A stretch of DNA of 64,000 nt from Scatophagus argus (Eukaryota > Chordata > Actinopteri > Scatophagidae): positions 7,308,501 to 7,372,500 of the forward strand of contig NC_058496.1 in assembly GCF_020382885.2 (NCBI RefSeq), read 5' to 3'. This document shows, piece by piece, positions 26,235 through 46,674 of this stretch. The notes below the pieces were generated by a model. The model saw only the letters and a program-made list of their open reading frames with translations, ran no database searches and had not been told where the DNA came from. Position numbers and translations under genes: made by a program. Each line of letters opens with the position of its first letter. Positions within the stretch are counted from its first letter, which is position 1.

Positions 26235-28609
26235 ATGAGTGCCTTTGTGACTCTCTCAACAGGGCAAAGGATGCCCATGGTCGGACTCGGCACCTGGAAG
26301 AGCGCTCCAGGGCAGGTAGAACTATACAAACCGTTACTCTGGCTTTGTTTGTTACAAGCAAAGTGTGTTTCTGGAAACAGTTTGTGTGTGTGTGTGTGTG
26401 TTATCAGGTGAAGCAGGCAGTGCTGGCAGCTTTAGACTGTGGATACAGACACATTGACTGTGCTGCTGCATACAACAATGAGCAGGAGGTGGGAGAGGCT
26501 CTGGCCATCAGGGTCGGCACTGGGAAGGTGAGAAAGTCCGGTTCAGCTTGAATTAGACTTGATCTTGGAAACAGCAGTTGACAAAACAATTTGAACTCAT
26601 GATCCACTTGTCCTGGTGTGTCTCACCAAAGTGCAGATGTTCAAACTTTACTGTTAGCAGTTTGACAGCTGAGTAAATTTAATTTGCTGATGGTGACAGT
26701 GTTTTAAGGGGTAAAAAAAACTCCAGAACGAGAGGGTAAGTGGAGTCTGAGTTATGATTTTGTTTTTTATTTCTTACATTTAGCTTAATGTTAATAAAAA
26801 GTTTACTAAATGTCGATTGTGACTTGCCAATAACAAGTTTGCTGTCATGAGTCTTTATTCAGTGCTCACAATAGAGTCAAACAAAGTCCACAAGGGCACC
26901 TCTGTCTGCTTGGGGGTTAAACAGCTGACCATGAACTGCAGTTGCATTTCTGTCCTTCATTTCTAAAATGAAGTCCATAAAATCCTCAAACAGTCTACAT
27001 ATATAATTCATTTTTTGTTAGAGTTAGGTTGTTGGGTTTAGAATTAAAAAATGAAGTCAAGATAGGAATTGCAGTTTAGTACACACTCTGAGTTAAGATT
27101 ACCAGTCTAGGTGCTGAAACATTGACATGACAAACTCCCTTACAGTCCATAGATAATATCTGTCTCTGATTCAGTCTTGTCAGGTATAGTAATGTATACC
27201 CATTATCCTTTCCCCTCCAGGCTTTGTGTCGTGAGGAGGTGTTTGTAACATCCAAACTGTGGAACACCAAACATCACCCAGAGGATGTTGAGGAAGCGTG
27301 CAGGACCAGTCTGGTCCACTTGGGCCTCTCCTATCTGGACTTGTACCTTATGCACTGGCCTATGGCATTTCAGTGAGCAGCTGCACATAATAAACCAGTA
27401 TCGTCTGCCAGTGCTTGTCACAGTGAGGATCAGTGTGGTAATGGTGTATGACGTTAGCTGAAGCAGCCTTTGTGTGTGTGTGTGTTTTAGGCGGGGGAAG
27501 GAGCTGATGCCTCGAAGAGAAGATGGAAGTATTTGTTACTCTGACATACACTACAGAGATACTTGGGCAGCCATGGAGAGCCTTGTGGACAAAGGTTTAG
27601 TCAAAGCTATAGGGCTGTCCAACTTCAACGCCGGACAGATTGATGATATCATCAGCATGGCCAGACACACACCTGTGGTGAACCAGGTACAATGTGGCTT
27701 TCTCATAGGCCAGAATAAATACATTTATTTATGTTTTATGGGCAATAGTGGACTGTAAGCCGGAAAGTGTTTATTGTGCCACAGGTGGAATGCCATCCTT
27801 ACTTTTCTCAAGCGGATCTTCTGTCTCACTGTCGGTCAGTGTCATTGAAATTTCACACATTATCAAAACTTCTGAGGTCAGTTCTGTCAAATGTTGTTCC
27901 CTGTGTGTCAGTAACAGTGCATATTCCTCTGCCTCAGCTCAGTGGCTGTTTGTGTGACAGCCTACAGTCCTCTGGGCAGCGGGGACAGACCCTGGGCCTC
28001 TCCGGATGAACCAAGTCTGCTACAGGATCCTAGACTGGGAGCAATTGCCCAGAGATATCAGAAAACACCTGCCCAGGTCATACTCAGGTAAAATCTTCTT
28101 CAACTACAGAATCTCTAAACTCAGGCGTAAATTCAGTCAAGCGAGTGACGTACAGAATCAGAACCAAACCCTGACCACCTTGACAGCTGCTGAACTCTTT
28201 GGCGTCCTTTTGGCAGGTGGCACATCCAGAGAGGTGTCGTGTGCATCCCTAAAAGTGTGACGCCCACCAGGATCCAGCAGAACTTGCAGGTGTTTGACTT
28301 TTGCCTGTCAGAAGACGACATGAAGCTGATAGGATCCTTAAACTGCAACAAGCGCTTCATCGTTCCAACAGTCGAGGTGAGTCTCTGATTTTATGATACC
28401 TCACAAGAATCCATCTGATATGGGGGGCGTCCTAGACTGAACTTTGGGTCCAACATCCTGACTTGTGTGGTTTTCTATATTTAAAAAAAAAAATCGTGTA
28501 ATTATGTGAGCATAGCTAATTGTTGTTTTTCCCCCCCAAACAGAGGGATGGCAAGAGAGTGTGGAGAGATGCAGAACATCCTCATTTCCCCTTCTGTGAT
28601 CCTTACTGA
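26235..28609 (+). CDS. akr1a1: Aldo-keto reductase family 1 member A1 (alcohol dehydrogenase NADP+, aldehyde reductase)
   Basis: Cytosolic NADPH-dependent reduction of aldehydes, including glucuronate to gulonate. Coding exons are 26235-26315, 26408-26527, 27221-27372, 27491-27686, 27785-27834, 27938-28087, 28217-28376 and 28544-28609, joined in frame to 324 residues (human 325). The catalytic tetrad is intact: Asp44, Tyr49 ([11 protein letters not shown]), Lys79 ([15 protein letters not shown]) and His112 (YLMHWP). [27 protein letters not shown] and the cofactor motif CIPKSVTP are present. The C-terminus [13 protein letters not shown] matches AKR1A1 rather than AKR1B. Teleosts often carry two akr1a1 genes; I cannot assign a or b. 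The coding start follows an acceptor at 26217, so an untranslated first exon lies upstream. Confidence 0.95.
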
Positions 28610-29273
28610 GTCTACGCACAAAGAATGAAATATTGTATTGTGAAAGATGAGCGTTACATATGCTGAAGAAACCAAATTTCTAAAATCGAATTCAGATATT
28701 GTCAGAGTTTATTTTCCTTTTTCTCTTTGGGATGAATAGCATTAATATAAAGTCCCTCCTCCAGTTAAAAGGTGTTTTTCCATCTTGTTCCTACAGTTCA
28801 ACATTTGATCCAATTCTCAGCATTCACAACTGTGACGGGGAAACTTGAAGCCACCAGCTGCACAAACTTTAGAGTGAAGCTTTTTTTGAAATTGCAGTAA
28901 AGGGGGGGAAAAACAACTTTCACTGCCTTTACTTTACTGCCAGAGTGACACTATGTGGTCAGAAACAGAACTGCCTCTCTGACCAGCGTCAGTGGCTTTG
29001 GTGCCTACATGCAGATCCATCTATGGCTACATGTGTCACTGAGTGAAGGGTAAATCATCACTGCAACAGGACTGTTCTGAACATCTGAACACTGAATTAT
29101 TTTAAAACCTTTTACAATCACTGTAGGTCTGAACCACCATGATATCTCAAAATAGAATTCACCACATTCATTTTCAGTTTTCTTTAACTACACTGTAAAT
29201 TCACTTAATATAGAGGATATCCAAACACTTTTACAGATACTCTAAATTAGACAGAATGTACATTAACACTGTC

Positions 29274-29279
29274 AATAAA
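29274..29279 (+). terminator. akr1a1: Poly(A) signal of akr1a1 (AATAAA)
   Basis: AATAAA 665 bases after the akr1a1 stop. The expected cleavage is around 29292-29305, which is also where the opposing vcp transcript is expected to end. Confidence 0.6.
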
Positions 29280-29319
29280 AAACATTTCAGACACAGATAA
29301 CACTTCCATTTCGTGAGAT

Positions 29320-29325
29320 TTTATT
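29320..29325 (-). terminator. vcp: Poly(A) signal of vcp (AATAAA on minus strand)
   Basis: TTTATT on the plus strand, 430 bases beyond the vcp stop. A second minus-strand AATAAA lies near 29371. The 3'UTR between holds a T-tract followed by an A-tract (29378-29398), a perfect AT palindrome. Confidence 0.5.
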
Positions 29326-29754
29326 TTCAACATAACCTTGACAAATTTGTAATACATTATATGCTACTGTTTATTTATTTTTTTTTTAAAAAAAAAAAGA
29401 GGAAGTCATTAGCAATATGTTTTTTTTTCTTTTCTTTCTTATTGTCTAGCATAGGATCCCATCACTAAAGCCATTCATGTTGGTTGTGATATACTGAGAA
29501 TGAGGCCACTCAATAACACCCACCCGCCCCTCCCTCCAAAATCTGTATCAGTCACTGACCTTCCAGTTCCAACATCCCCTTACCCCCACCCACATCAAAG
29601 CCAGGGCAAACCAAGCGGCTACATGCTTTCTCCGAGGGAAGTCATACAAAAAAAAGGAACACATGAAAGAAGCACAAAGTCCTAAAAATGTGGAATCTGG
29701 TGAGAATTTGTACAGGTGTGATCCCAGTACTGACCACTGTGGGGCAGTGTGCGT

Positions 29755-37534
<7,780 letters not shown>

Positions 37535-37850
37535 GGTCGTCCACCTGGATTACTATCAATAAATAAAGAAATTCTAGCTAAATGTTGAGGAGGCTTAACC
37601 GGTTCTCGTTATTCAACGTTCTCTGTGATTTCACACGAAAGAGCAGCAGTTTCCGTCCTCTTCTTTACAGTTATACCATGAGCTGGGTGCATCCGTCGTT
37701 CTGATTGGCTGGGGTCTGTCCATCAAATTCGCTAACCAATAAAAGAACCTTGAATCTAACGTCAACAGGAATATTGTGGAAATTTGTCCAATTAAAAAAC
37801 GTGGGGCGTTCCTATTTTCATCAACTTATCTCGTATTGGTCATTTAAGAC
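37535..37850 (-). promoter_or_regulatory. vcp: vcp 5'UTR and TATA-less promoter with CCAAT boxes
   Basis: Upstream of the vcp ATG lies a short leader, then CCAAT/ATTGG motifs near 37703 (GATTGGCTGG), 37735 (AACCAAT), 37789 (CCAATTA) and 37833 (TATTGG), with no clear TATA box. This fits a housekeeping NF-Y-type promoter. The start site is not defined by sequence alone. Confidence 0.5.
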
Positions 37851-37986
37851 AATCGCCAAACTTGTGTAATCCAATTAACGTGTACCGCGTTGGTCTTGAA
37901 GAGCCGTGAAAACAAGACAGATCTTAATAAGAAATTCATGATAATATAAGCATACGTATAAAGAATAGGTCAGAATAAGTTGTGCT

Positions 37987-38002
37987 TTTATTATGTTTTA
38001 TT
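37987..38002 (-). terminator. fancg: Poly(A) signals of fancg (two AATAAA on minus strand)
   Basis: Plus-strand TTTATT at 37987-37992 and 37997-38002, about 400 bases beyond the fancg stop and only about 150 bases from the vcp CCAAT cluster. Transcription of fancg therefore ends just before the vcp promoter. Another TTTATT lies near 38154. Confidence 0.45.
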
Positions 38003-38399
38003 CATACGTGTAATATTTACAAAACTGCTATAGAGGCATAGATAAGCAGCGGTTTATTGAAAATGTTAAGTAGTATTGTGCTTTATCTTGACAAGTACAG
38101 TAAATTGTTAAAGTTGTAAGCAGTCTTGATTACTCTTGCCTTGCCAAAAAGATTTTATTTCCTATGATCAAGCAACTTCACAGTATCTCTTGAAATTTTT
38201 CATCATTTCTTACATGAATCACAAGTCTGATTTACCACCAACAGTTTTAATTATCAGTCTCAAACACAAGTCCTTCAAAAATGCATTATTTTGCTTTCCC
38301 AGTAGATACATGTTTGTTGTGGGTATGGGTTTCAGTTCACAGGCCAAAGAAAGTTGATACTGTTCAGCAAGTGATAGCGTCTTCCTCCTTTGTCCTTCT

Positions 38400-41300
38400 C
38401 TAGACTGACAAGGTAAGACCAAGTTCCTTTATTCTGTTGTGCAGCTCCATGGAGTCCAACAAAGGGCCAGACTGGGGTTCCTGTAGGTACAAAGAAAGAC
38501 TCCTGCAACACAGGAGGCATAGATCAGTTAGAAGGAGACTAATATCACAGTATGGTAACTTTGCTCAGCCTAAAGCAACCAGAGTTTAGGGCTTAAATTT
38601 ATTTTCTTTAAAAATATCCTCGTCAGACCTAATACTTTGCATATTCTAGATACAATTGTGACAGACTGCACTTCATATAAAGCATTAGAGTGCCTCTGAA
38701 ATGCAATTTGAATAACCTCTAAATCAGATTTTAGTGTCCCTCTGTGGGAAAATGTGTCCTCTGTTGAAGACTAAAAAAATGCATATTTGCACATGGCAAT
38801 CTTGAGAAAACAGCTAGGTCACGTGAAAGCAGTTCCTTTCTGATGTGTCGTACTAATACTTTTTTCTGTCTGTCCAGTCAAATGCAAAATAATGCATTTC
38901 CTGTGTTTGGGCCATTCCCTTTCAGTTGGCAAAGTTAAATATGTCATTACGTATTCCAGATACTGTTGCCCGGTGATAATATTTTCCCTGCATGCCAAAA
39001 GCAATGGGATGGAGCAACATTATGCAATACCAGATGCCTCATCGCTTTGCTGAAATTTTAAATTGAGGAAAACTGTTGACAACAGTCTGTGATCTATAGA
39101 ATCTTTACAAATCAACAGTTTTTGTATGATTTGTCTTGTCTTACAATCCATTTACAATTTAGCGTGGTTGAGGATACATCTGTCTTCATCCCATGCTACA
39201 CAGCGCAAGGTCACAAGGGTTCCTGACCACCTCTGACTGTGGCTTGTACAATTAAATCCCACTACACCCCAGTGAGTGTTGGCCACATTTTTATCTGTAT
39301 TTAGAGTTGTACACATGCAACCAGGTCACTTGAGATGAATTTTTGTGCCAAGCTTGAACAGGGATAAAGTGTGCACATAATGTATGAACCTCTGCACAGT
39401 ATAAACCACAAACTTAGCAAAGACAATGAATTTTAGAATGACAGCATCTTACTCTGCAGAGGATTGTGTGGTGAAGCTCCAGGTCTTTTCCCAACAAGCT
39501 GCTGCCTCCTGTCTCCTGCCAAGCCTCCACAGCACTTCACCACACCACAGCCCTCCACCCACACAGTCTGACACAGTACATACAGCATGATGGCATGTTT
39601 AAACAAAAGACCAGCACAACAAGGACACATTCAACACTACTCAAATCGTAGTTCATAATGCCCATGCAGCACATAGGAGTGACCTCAAATGGCTTCAAGC
39701 TCTGCTGTATGTATTGTTAAAGCTGTGGTGTATTTACCTGGGAATGCTTGCAAGCTGAGCTGGAGGTCTCTCAGTGCCTCTTTCAGTTGGTCTGTCTGAG
39801 AGAAGCTGATGCCCCTACCAGCTAGTGAAAGTCCTTTCAGCCTCTGAAGTACACAAAGATCTCTTCCATGCTTGCCAACCATGTCTGCACTGGGGATCAG
39901 TGGTTGGAAACCTGCAAATGAACATCAAGAGGATACAATACACAAAGTAACAGTGGCTGTACAGCATCAAAAAAGAGCAATTTCTCTCCAAATCATTGAA
40001 AAAAAGTGCTCACCTCTCTTTTTAAAGCGCACCCTCACCAGCAGGTTGATACATCTGAAATGTAGAATACAATCTTCTCTGTTTGTCACGAAAAGCAATA
40101 ACAGAAATAAAGCAAATTCCACTTTAAATACCTTGTGTAGTGAGTCACAGCTTGTTTCCAGTCCTTCAGGTGAGTGTGGCAGTGACCCTGGAGGAGGTAG
40201 GCAGCCCCAGCCCAGAGCAGCATCCACACCCTATCTTCACCCTCTCCACCCACAGCCCTGCCCTCAGCCTCAAACTCCTCTTCTTGCTCCTCCAACACCA
40301 GTTTCTCTGGTAGCAGCTCCAGCGTCGTGCTGATGACTTCATCACACAGCGCCATGCAATCAGCAGGCCGCTGGGCCATGAGCAAGGCAGCACCAGCCTC
40401 CAGGTAAAGCTCAGGCAACCTGGGGAGGAGAGGGACTTCAGCACGCACCTGAGATGCAGTGACAAACAGATACAGTATGCAGACGTTAAAAATGTATTCT
40501 TGCACAAAAACATATTCAAAGTTCATTGGTAATTATATTTCTATCAGGGTTCCTGGTCTTACTCCATGCTGATCTTCCGAGTAAACAGCAGCCAGCAGGT
40601 CCAAATAATATTCCACACCCTCTGACACCCTGAAGAAACACGGCACCCATTTCATAATGACAGTGTACACAACATGTGCATTATACTCATCTCTATTTAC
40701 TAGTTATCAGGTACCAGTAAATGACAGAAACACTGAGCTTTATACTGGTCTTCTTACCTCCCATGGCACACACACTTCTGGGCCAGACTGTGAAGGACAG
40801 AGAGGGCAGAGGGAACTGAGAGGAGGCTGTTCAGTGATTGGCTGTCAAGCAATAAGGACGGGGAGAGGAGATGACTACGAACCAGAGCAGGCTTTGTGGC
40901 AGAGGACAACATCAAAGTCTGTGGAACAAGAGAGGTTTCATGTTTCAGTACACAAGCCTACGCTTCCATCAATATGTATCAGTGTCCCAAATAAGCCTTT
41001 TGCCTCATCTGCTAAGGGCTATTCAGAATCACAATGACGCTACTACAATAAAGGCGTAGAATATTTTTAAAAATAAAAATAATGTATCAACATCTACAAG
41101 ACAAACATTTTGACACATTTCACAGGCAATTGACATATTTCTTTTCTGCCTTTTCTGTATGTACTATATACTTATGTTACTCACTGAGTGTAGCAAGCGA
41201 AGACCTTGTATCTCAGCCAATGTGTTGCCCAGCTGCCTGTATATGAGAATGCTCTGGTACAGAGCACATACGCACAGTGAGTCTGTCTCCAGTGCCTTCC

Positions 41301-44300
41301 TGTAACACTGCAGAGCCATCTGAGGACAGCTCTGGAGACAAATGCAAACACACAAGCTCTCACTGCATGCAAACACTCACAAAACTTGCTATGCCCAGAC
41401 ACAATAGTAATTTTCTGTGTATATGTGCAGACAGTCAGTGTGTACCATGTGGGCGAGGCAGGAGCCTGAGAGGACATGTGTGTATGCTATTAGAGTTCTG
41501 GGAGCAGGCAAGGAGGAAGCTGTCTGCAGGCCAGACAGCGCCTCTGAACTCCGACCTTCATTCAACATTTCTGCACCTTCATAAAACAAACAATAGACAG
41601 CAAAACATGGGATTAATTGCCCAAAAAGTAAATATACTACACTTCCCCAACATTCTAAAATTGTGAATAGATAAATATCTGAATTTCAAGAATTTCCCTT
41701 CAGGGATAAATAAAGGAATTCTGATTCTGATTCTAAATTACACTCCGCCTATATACTAAAAATCAATAATACATTCATATGTTGCACCTCACTGATGTGT
41801 TCGTGCAAAAACTATCTATAAGGGAGTATGCAACTGTAGTTTATTCACTTCTATTTTAAAATTCAACTTGGACTATCAACATTCAAACACATACCCGACA
41901 CAGGAAAAATATTATGTTAATCCAAACTGATTCAGACAATATTCTTCCTGTACTACTTAGTCTGCTGCTGCCCCAGTGCTCTTTTGGTGGCCTCCACCCT
42001 CTTGGATACCCCTCTGGTAGATACAACATGAAACAGTGTCCTCTACAGTAACCTGATATGCAAGAAAATGTGATAAAGTGCTCTCTAGGGTGGCCATCTA
42101 GTGGAAAAACATGATGCAATGAGTTATAGGATTCATGCAAGAAAATTAATTGACCTGTAGGTGCCTCTAAATTTTTTAAATAGCTAACAAGTTAACAATT
42201 TCCTGTGTGTTTTTTTACAGAGTTGTAGTAGTTGTAGTTTAAACATGAATCAAGCAATGAAGCAATGAATCAATTTTAGTCTTAATAAATACCAGTAAAA
42301 CCGGTTACTGGAACTGTTTCACTGTACATGCAGCACAACGTTCTTGCACTGGAGCCATTTTTTACTTCTTTCACCCCTGCCCTTCAGACAGCGGGAGTGC
42401 GCTACTGGGCCACATCAAAATTTATCTGCTCCTTCAATATACATTAACAAAAAACATAAATGTGAATGCTGACCTTGGGCAATGCAAGTACATATCTGCA
42501 ATAATTCAATAAGCTGTCTTGGGTCCATCACCAGTAGTGGAATGTCAGAGGAATTTCCTCTTGCCTCGCTCCTCTCATCCCCAACTCCAACAGATAGCAT
42601 CTCTAACAGAGAGAACTGCCCCCTCTGCATGCAAGAAAAAATGCAGTATAGTTTTATTAAGACTGTCAGATCCACAATAACTACAACAAGCCTTACCATC
42701 AAAAACATTTGGGGTCTGGACAAAGGCTGGCAATAAGAGTTTATGTTTCTCTGACAGGGATAGGTAGAAAGAGATTGGGGAAAATTGCACCCGAAAAAAG
42801 AAGGCTATTACATGAAGAGAAAAGAGATAACCTGGGCTGAATAGCATTATGTATTTATAAATATATAAGGCACATATCCATATCACATAAGATTCTGACT
42901 GGTTACTTCACAAACAAACCATTTGCGCACTTAGAAGCTAACTGAGACTATTTTAGTTTGGCCCAGGCAGCTATCTCATTATCCCAAACAAAGTGAACTG
43001 AATGGAGATACAACAGGGTTCCTTCAAACCAAACAAGTTAGCTGGGAACACAATATACAAACAGGATTGTACCTGAAATTCCTTAATAGTTTTCAGCTGG
43101 CAGGTGGCCAGCCATATTGCCCACTGCACACAAAGAAGATACTGTAAGTAGGAATTCAAAGCTGTGTTTCCCATTGATCTGAAAACTATTCTCCAAAACA
43201 CAGAAGTATCTGAAGCAGCAGGGCCATCTCCTGTCATCTGTAGAACTGTGGAGAACAAGAGCAGGCTGATGAGCAATCCTCCGAGCTAACACGAAACTGG
43301 ATGCATGGCATTAGTTTCTGTGTCACTATCTCGCAGTGAAGGCCTACCTCTCTCTGTGGCTTGTCTGAGGAGCAGCTCGGCTTCTGAGAACTGCGAGTGA
43401 GCAACAGAGCACACACATGCATTGTACACTACTGTCAGCTCCATCTGTGTGTGATCTGCAAGTGGAGGAATACCTGAAGGCGACAGACAGGGAAAGGAGA
43501 GAGCTAAAGATACAAGCTGAGCTCCCCACTTTAACAAATAAGGTCTTTGTATTATGAAGGAGATGGGACACCTTGAATTTTCCTTATGAGTTTGTGAAAC
43601 TCAGAGAGACACCATCTCAGAGTGGTCTGGTTCTGGTCTTGGCTCACAGAATTTCCTCCTTCTTCTTGCTGCTAAAACAATGACATGAAAGGAAACTGGA
43701 AAGTCACCAACTACATTTACATTTACAGTTTAGAGGTACTTTACTGGAGTACTTATATTTTATACTATTTCATATTGCTACCATATTATAATTTAGGGAG
43801 AAATATGGCACCCAGATCACAACATATAACAGATATAATTATAAACTACCTGCTAAAAACATTTTACATAAACGAGTTATAGAAATTTGACACAGCAAAC
43901 ACTACCTACAGAATATGAATTAGTGAAATACAGCCATCTATAACATGAAACATGCTAAGTATACATTAATGCGTCCATAAAAATCCAACAATGAAATGCA
44001 ATAACTATGAAGAGGAGCGTTTCTGCATATTGACAATTTTTACTTTTGATAGCTTGGTGTTTTTGGTCATATTTTTTTCAGTAACATTAAAAAATGAAAA
44101 TGCTTCCTCCACCTCTGGTAACAATTAATTAATAACATTATGGGCTGTCAAGCTAAAACCCGTTTGTAGAAAGTACGTTGGAGTATGTTATTAAATACTA
44201 AAAGCAAAAAATGAACGTTACGTTTCTGTAACTACAAAATATGCTTCGAGCATTTCGAAATGTTGTGGAAGCTAACGTTAAGCGGTGAAAAGACGAGATA

Positions 44301-44407
44301 TTTCACTGCTCATAACGTACCTTCCACTTGTTTACCAAATGGTTGTTTTCCTGGATCCATCTGTCTAATAAAGAAATCGATTTGTAACGTTTTACTGGAC
44401 ATGACAT
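38400..44407 (-). CDS. fancg: Fanconi anaemia group G protein (FANCG/XRCC9), TPR scaffold
   Basis: Tetratricopeptide-repeat subunit of the Fanconi core complex, needed for FANCD2 monoubiquitination in crosslink repair. Exons in transcript order: 44321-44407, 43572-43671, 43348-43473, 43073-43245, 42474-42624, 41446-41576, 41185-41331, 40758-40918, 40563-40629, 40132-40448, 40014-40054, 39738-39911, 39453-39567, 38400-38502. All phases agree, giving 630 residues (human 622) and the same 14-exon count as human. Matches to human include LLDRWIQENNHLV near the start, SCPQMALQCYRKALETDSL (TPR), GVEYYLDLLAAVYSE, PELYLEAGAALLMAQRPADCMALCDEVI, LLQGH and VLWRLGRRQEAAACWE. The ATG at 44407 is chosen because its frame matches human; a second ATG at 44402 is in another frame. 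The exon-13 acceptor is weak in pyrimidines. Confidence 0.93.
41688..41737 (+). repeat. 3' tail of a fish LINE or tail-sharing SINE
   Basis: AATTTCCCTTCAGGGATAAA then TAAAGGAATTCTGATTCTGATTCT is the familiar 3' end of fish non-LTR elements, with a short GATTCT tandem at the end. It lies inside a fancg intron. Only the tail is recognisable. Confidence 0.6.
43690..44117 (+). mobile_element. hAT MITE copy in fancg intron 1
   Basis: Left side GGAAACTGGAAAGTCACCAAC, TAGAGGTACTTTACTGGAGTA; middle ACATTAATGCGTCCATAA; right side TTTTTACTTTTGATAGCTTGGT and the terminus GCTTCCTCCACCTCTG. The same family as the element at 22697-25135 but uninterrupted, about 430 bases. Diverged from the family pattern, so not recent. 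It occupies most of the 650-base intron. Confidence 0.7.
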
Positions 44408-44516
44408 CGCTATTTTGTGAAAAAGTTAGCAATGTTTTGTTTGAACTTTCCCTCGCTTGTCAAAGTGGAGCTGACACCGGAAGTAAACATTCGCGAGTTT
44501 ATTGCAGTGAGGATGT

Positions 44517-44583
44517 GCTGCCCCCTGTGGACAAATAGGAAAAAGACACCAGCAGTCTGATATCTGCCCAGCAGAGGGTGCTG
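44517..44583. promoter_or_regulatory. Pair of CTCF-like motifs near the fancg start
   Basis: On the minus strand 44530-44517 reads CCACAGGGGGCAGC. On the plus strand 44568-44583 reads CCAGCAGAGGGTGCTG. Both resemble the CTCF core CCA..AGGGGGC.CT, and they point away from each other. The motif is degenerate; the call rests on two good matches within 70 bases. Confidence 0.35.
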
Positions 44584-46645
44584 TGACAGAACTGAGATCA
44601 ATTGTGTTCTAGAAACTTCAATCTGCTGGTTGATTTTTGACAGCCATTAGGCTGTGAATTGTTACTTCGGTTTGGTTTTGGTCATTCGCTTTATGACTTT
44701 TCAAATAAACAACACAGACACACTCATAACTGCAGAGCCATAATGTATTCTGTTTGACTCTGAGTGATGGATGTCCTGTCCTTAAAAAAGTCTGCACTGG
44801 CCACAGTGTCATGCTGCCACACTCACATCCACACACTTGCACACACAAACACCTACAGGTCTAAAGCAAGTTAACAAAATATAAGGCCTTAATTGCATTA
44901 CAGCTGAGTCATCTGTGAGACTGCCAGGACAGCCATTTTTCTAGTTGTCCCTCCCAAGGTGACTCTCTCTTTTCTCAACCACTCCCCTCCTCTCATCTCC
45001 CTTTCTTTGTGTCTCTGTCATCCCTCCATCAGTGCATCATCTTGTTTGTCTGCAACCCCCACTGTCTGCTTTCATCCCAACCCTCAGCTTCCCATTTTTT
45101 TCTTTGTCTCAAATCACAGCCTCACAGAGCTCTGAACACACCACCATGAGAAGCTCCTGACGTCCACTGCTCCACTGTTCTCCACAATAATCACACGCCT
45201 GCATCTGTGCAGACATGCTCACACAATCATACAAAAGGACATCTTTCATTCTGCTTCCTCGCATCTTATTCCCCCTAGGATGGGTTTCACTGTTTCGTGA
45301 CATTTTCCTCTGCATCGATCCTGCTATTTTCCATCTCTCTCTCTCCATTCATCCCTTCAAGGACAAGGTCAATACATGGCATGAGCCTCCCACCTCCTTT
45401 TCTGCTGCTCCTCTATCAATGTCATTCACATGCCAAGAACTTTCATTAGAAGGTTTGCAGAAAATTGGTACTGCAACCAATCCCTCCTTGGGAAGAAGGA
45501 AGAAGTCAGAGAAGGAGATACCCCACATAGCAGCCATCATTAATGTTAACCCCAAATGTGGCCATGTTTGTTGAATTTCTCCAGCAGGAATGTTCTAACA
45601 CATAATGAAAAAATATGAGTGTGTTTTGTTCTTTGCACTTCAGCTGCTTGCAAATGACTCATATGACAAGGTATTGATGAACATAATCCATATCGAACAC
45701 AAGATCCTCCTAACATCACAAATTCTGCACACTCGGCTCTGTTATCTTCATCTATAAAACATGAAGCAGGCGGGGGTAGGACATGTGACACATGTTATAT
45801 CTGTCTTGCATACTCCTCAAACCCTCCCAGACATGTGAATGTGGTGCAAATCACACTGTGACTGTACTGGCAAACAGTACCCGCTCATGATGATAAAACT
45901 GTTTTGGGTTTCACCTTTGAAAGTAAGATCTAAGGACCTTAAACAAACATGACACAATTACTGGAGGACAGGCTAAGGCCGTGGGTGTCACACGGCCCCC
46001 TGGGTGTCATTGGACTGACAACACACATGTTCACAGGGTCAGAGAATTGCTGATACTGAGAAATGACTGTGTGCTGAGCCGTCAATTCATCGACATACAT
46101 CTCATGGGAAACGCACGATTCTCCCTGCTCCTTTAAGGTATGCAGAGTAAACTTACTCACCCCGAGTTTGAGTAATCAATAGGTGCTGTTTGTGCTCCTC
46201 AGAGCTGGTCCTCTTCGCAGCTCAGCAGACAGCTCAATTTGTTTTTGTGTGAATGCTGTATCATCGCTCAGTGTGTGTCCTGCGCTGTGACGACGCTGTG
46301 TTCATGCAGTTTTTCTTTTTTTATGTCAGTGCTGTCTCGCTTGACCTGCAACCACATCTGCAGCTTGTCTTCAGCAACAAAAAGGAAAGAATCAGAGAGC
46401 AATAGATGAAAAGTTAGATTTCGAACAATTAAAGGAAAATCAAACCTTTTGTGTGTGTGTGAGAGAGAGAAAGAGTCTGTCAATGGCCCAGCAGTTGAAT
46501 GGAGTCCCAGCGGGGTTGGCATGGATCTGCAAACTCACACTGCAGCAGTACAGTTACAGAGAGCATCAGCAGAACACACTGCACATCCACACAATAAGTT
46601 CACAAAGACTTAAGCCACAGGCTCTGAATATGTCTTTACTTTTTG

Positions 46646-46674
46646 AAAACCTTGCAATAATTTTGCAAGGTTTT
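46646..46674. repeat. Perfect 12-bp inverted repeat upstream of nefh
   Basis: AAAACCTTGCAA, a 5-base loop, then TTGCAAGGTTTT, followed by more T. It lies about 270 bases upstream of the nefh TATA box. The centre of each arm is a TTGCAA half-site as bound by C/EBP-type factors. Function unknown. Confidence 0.6.
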
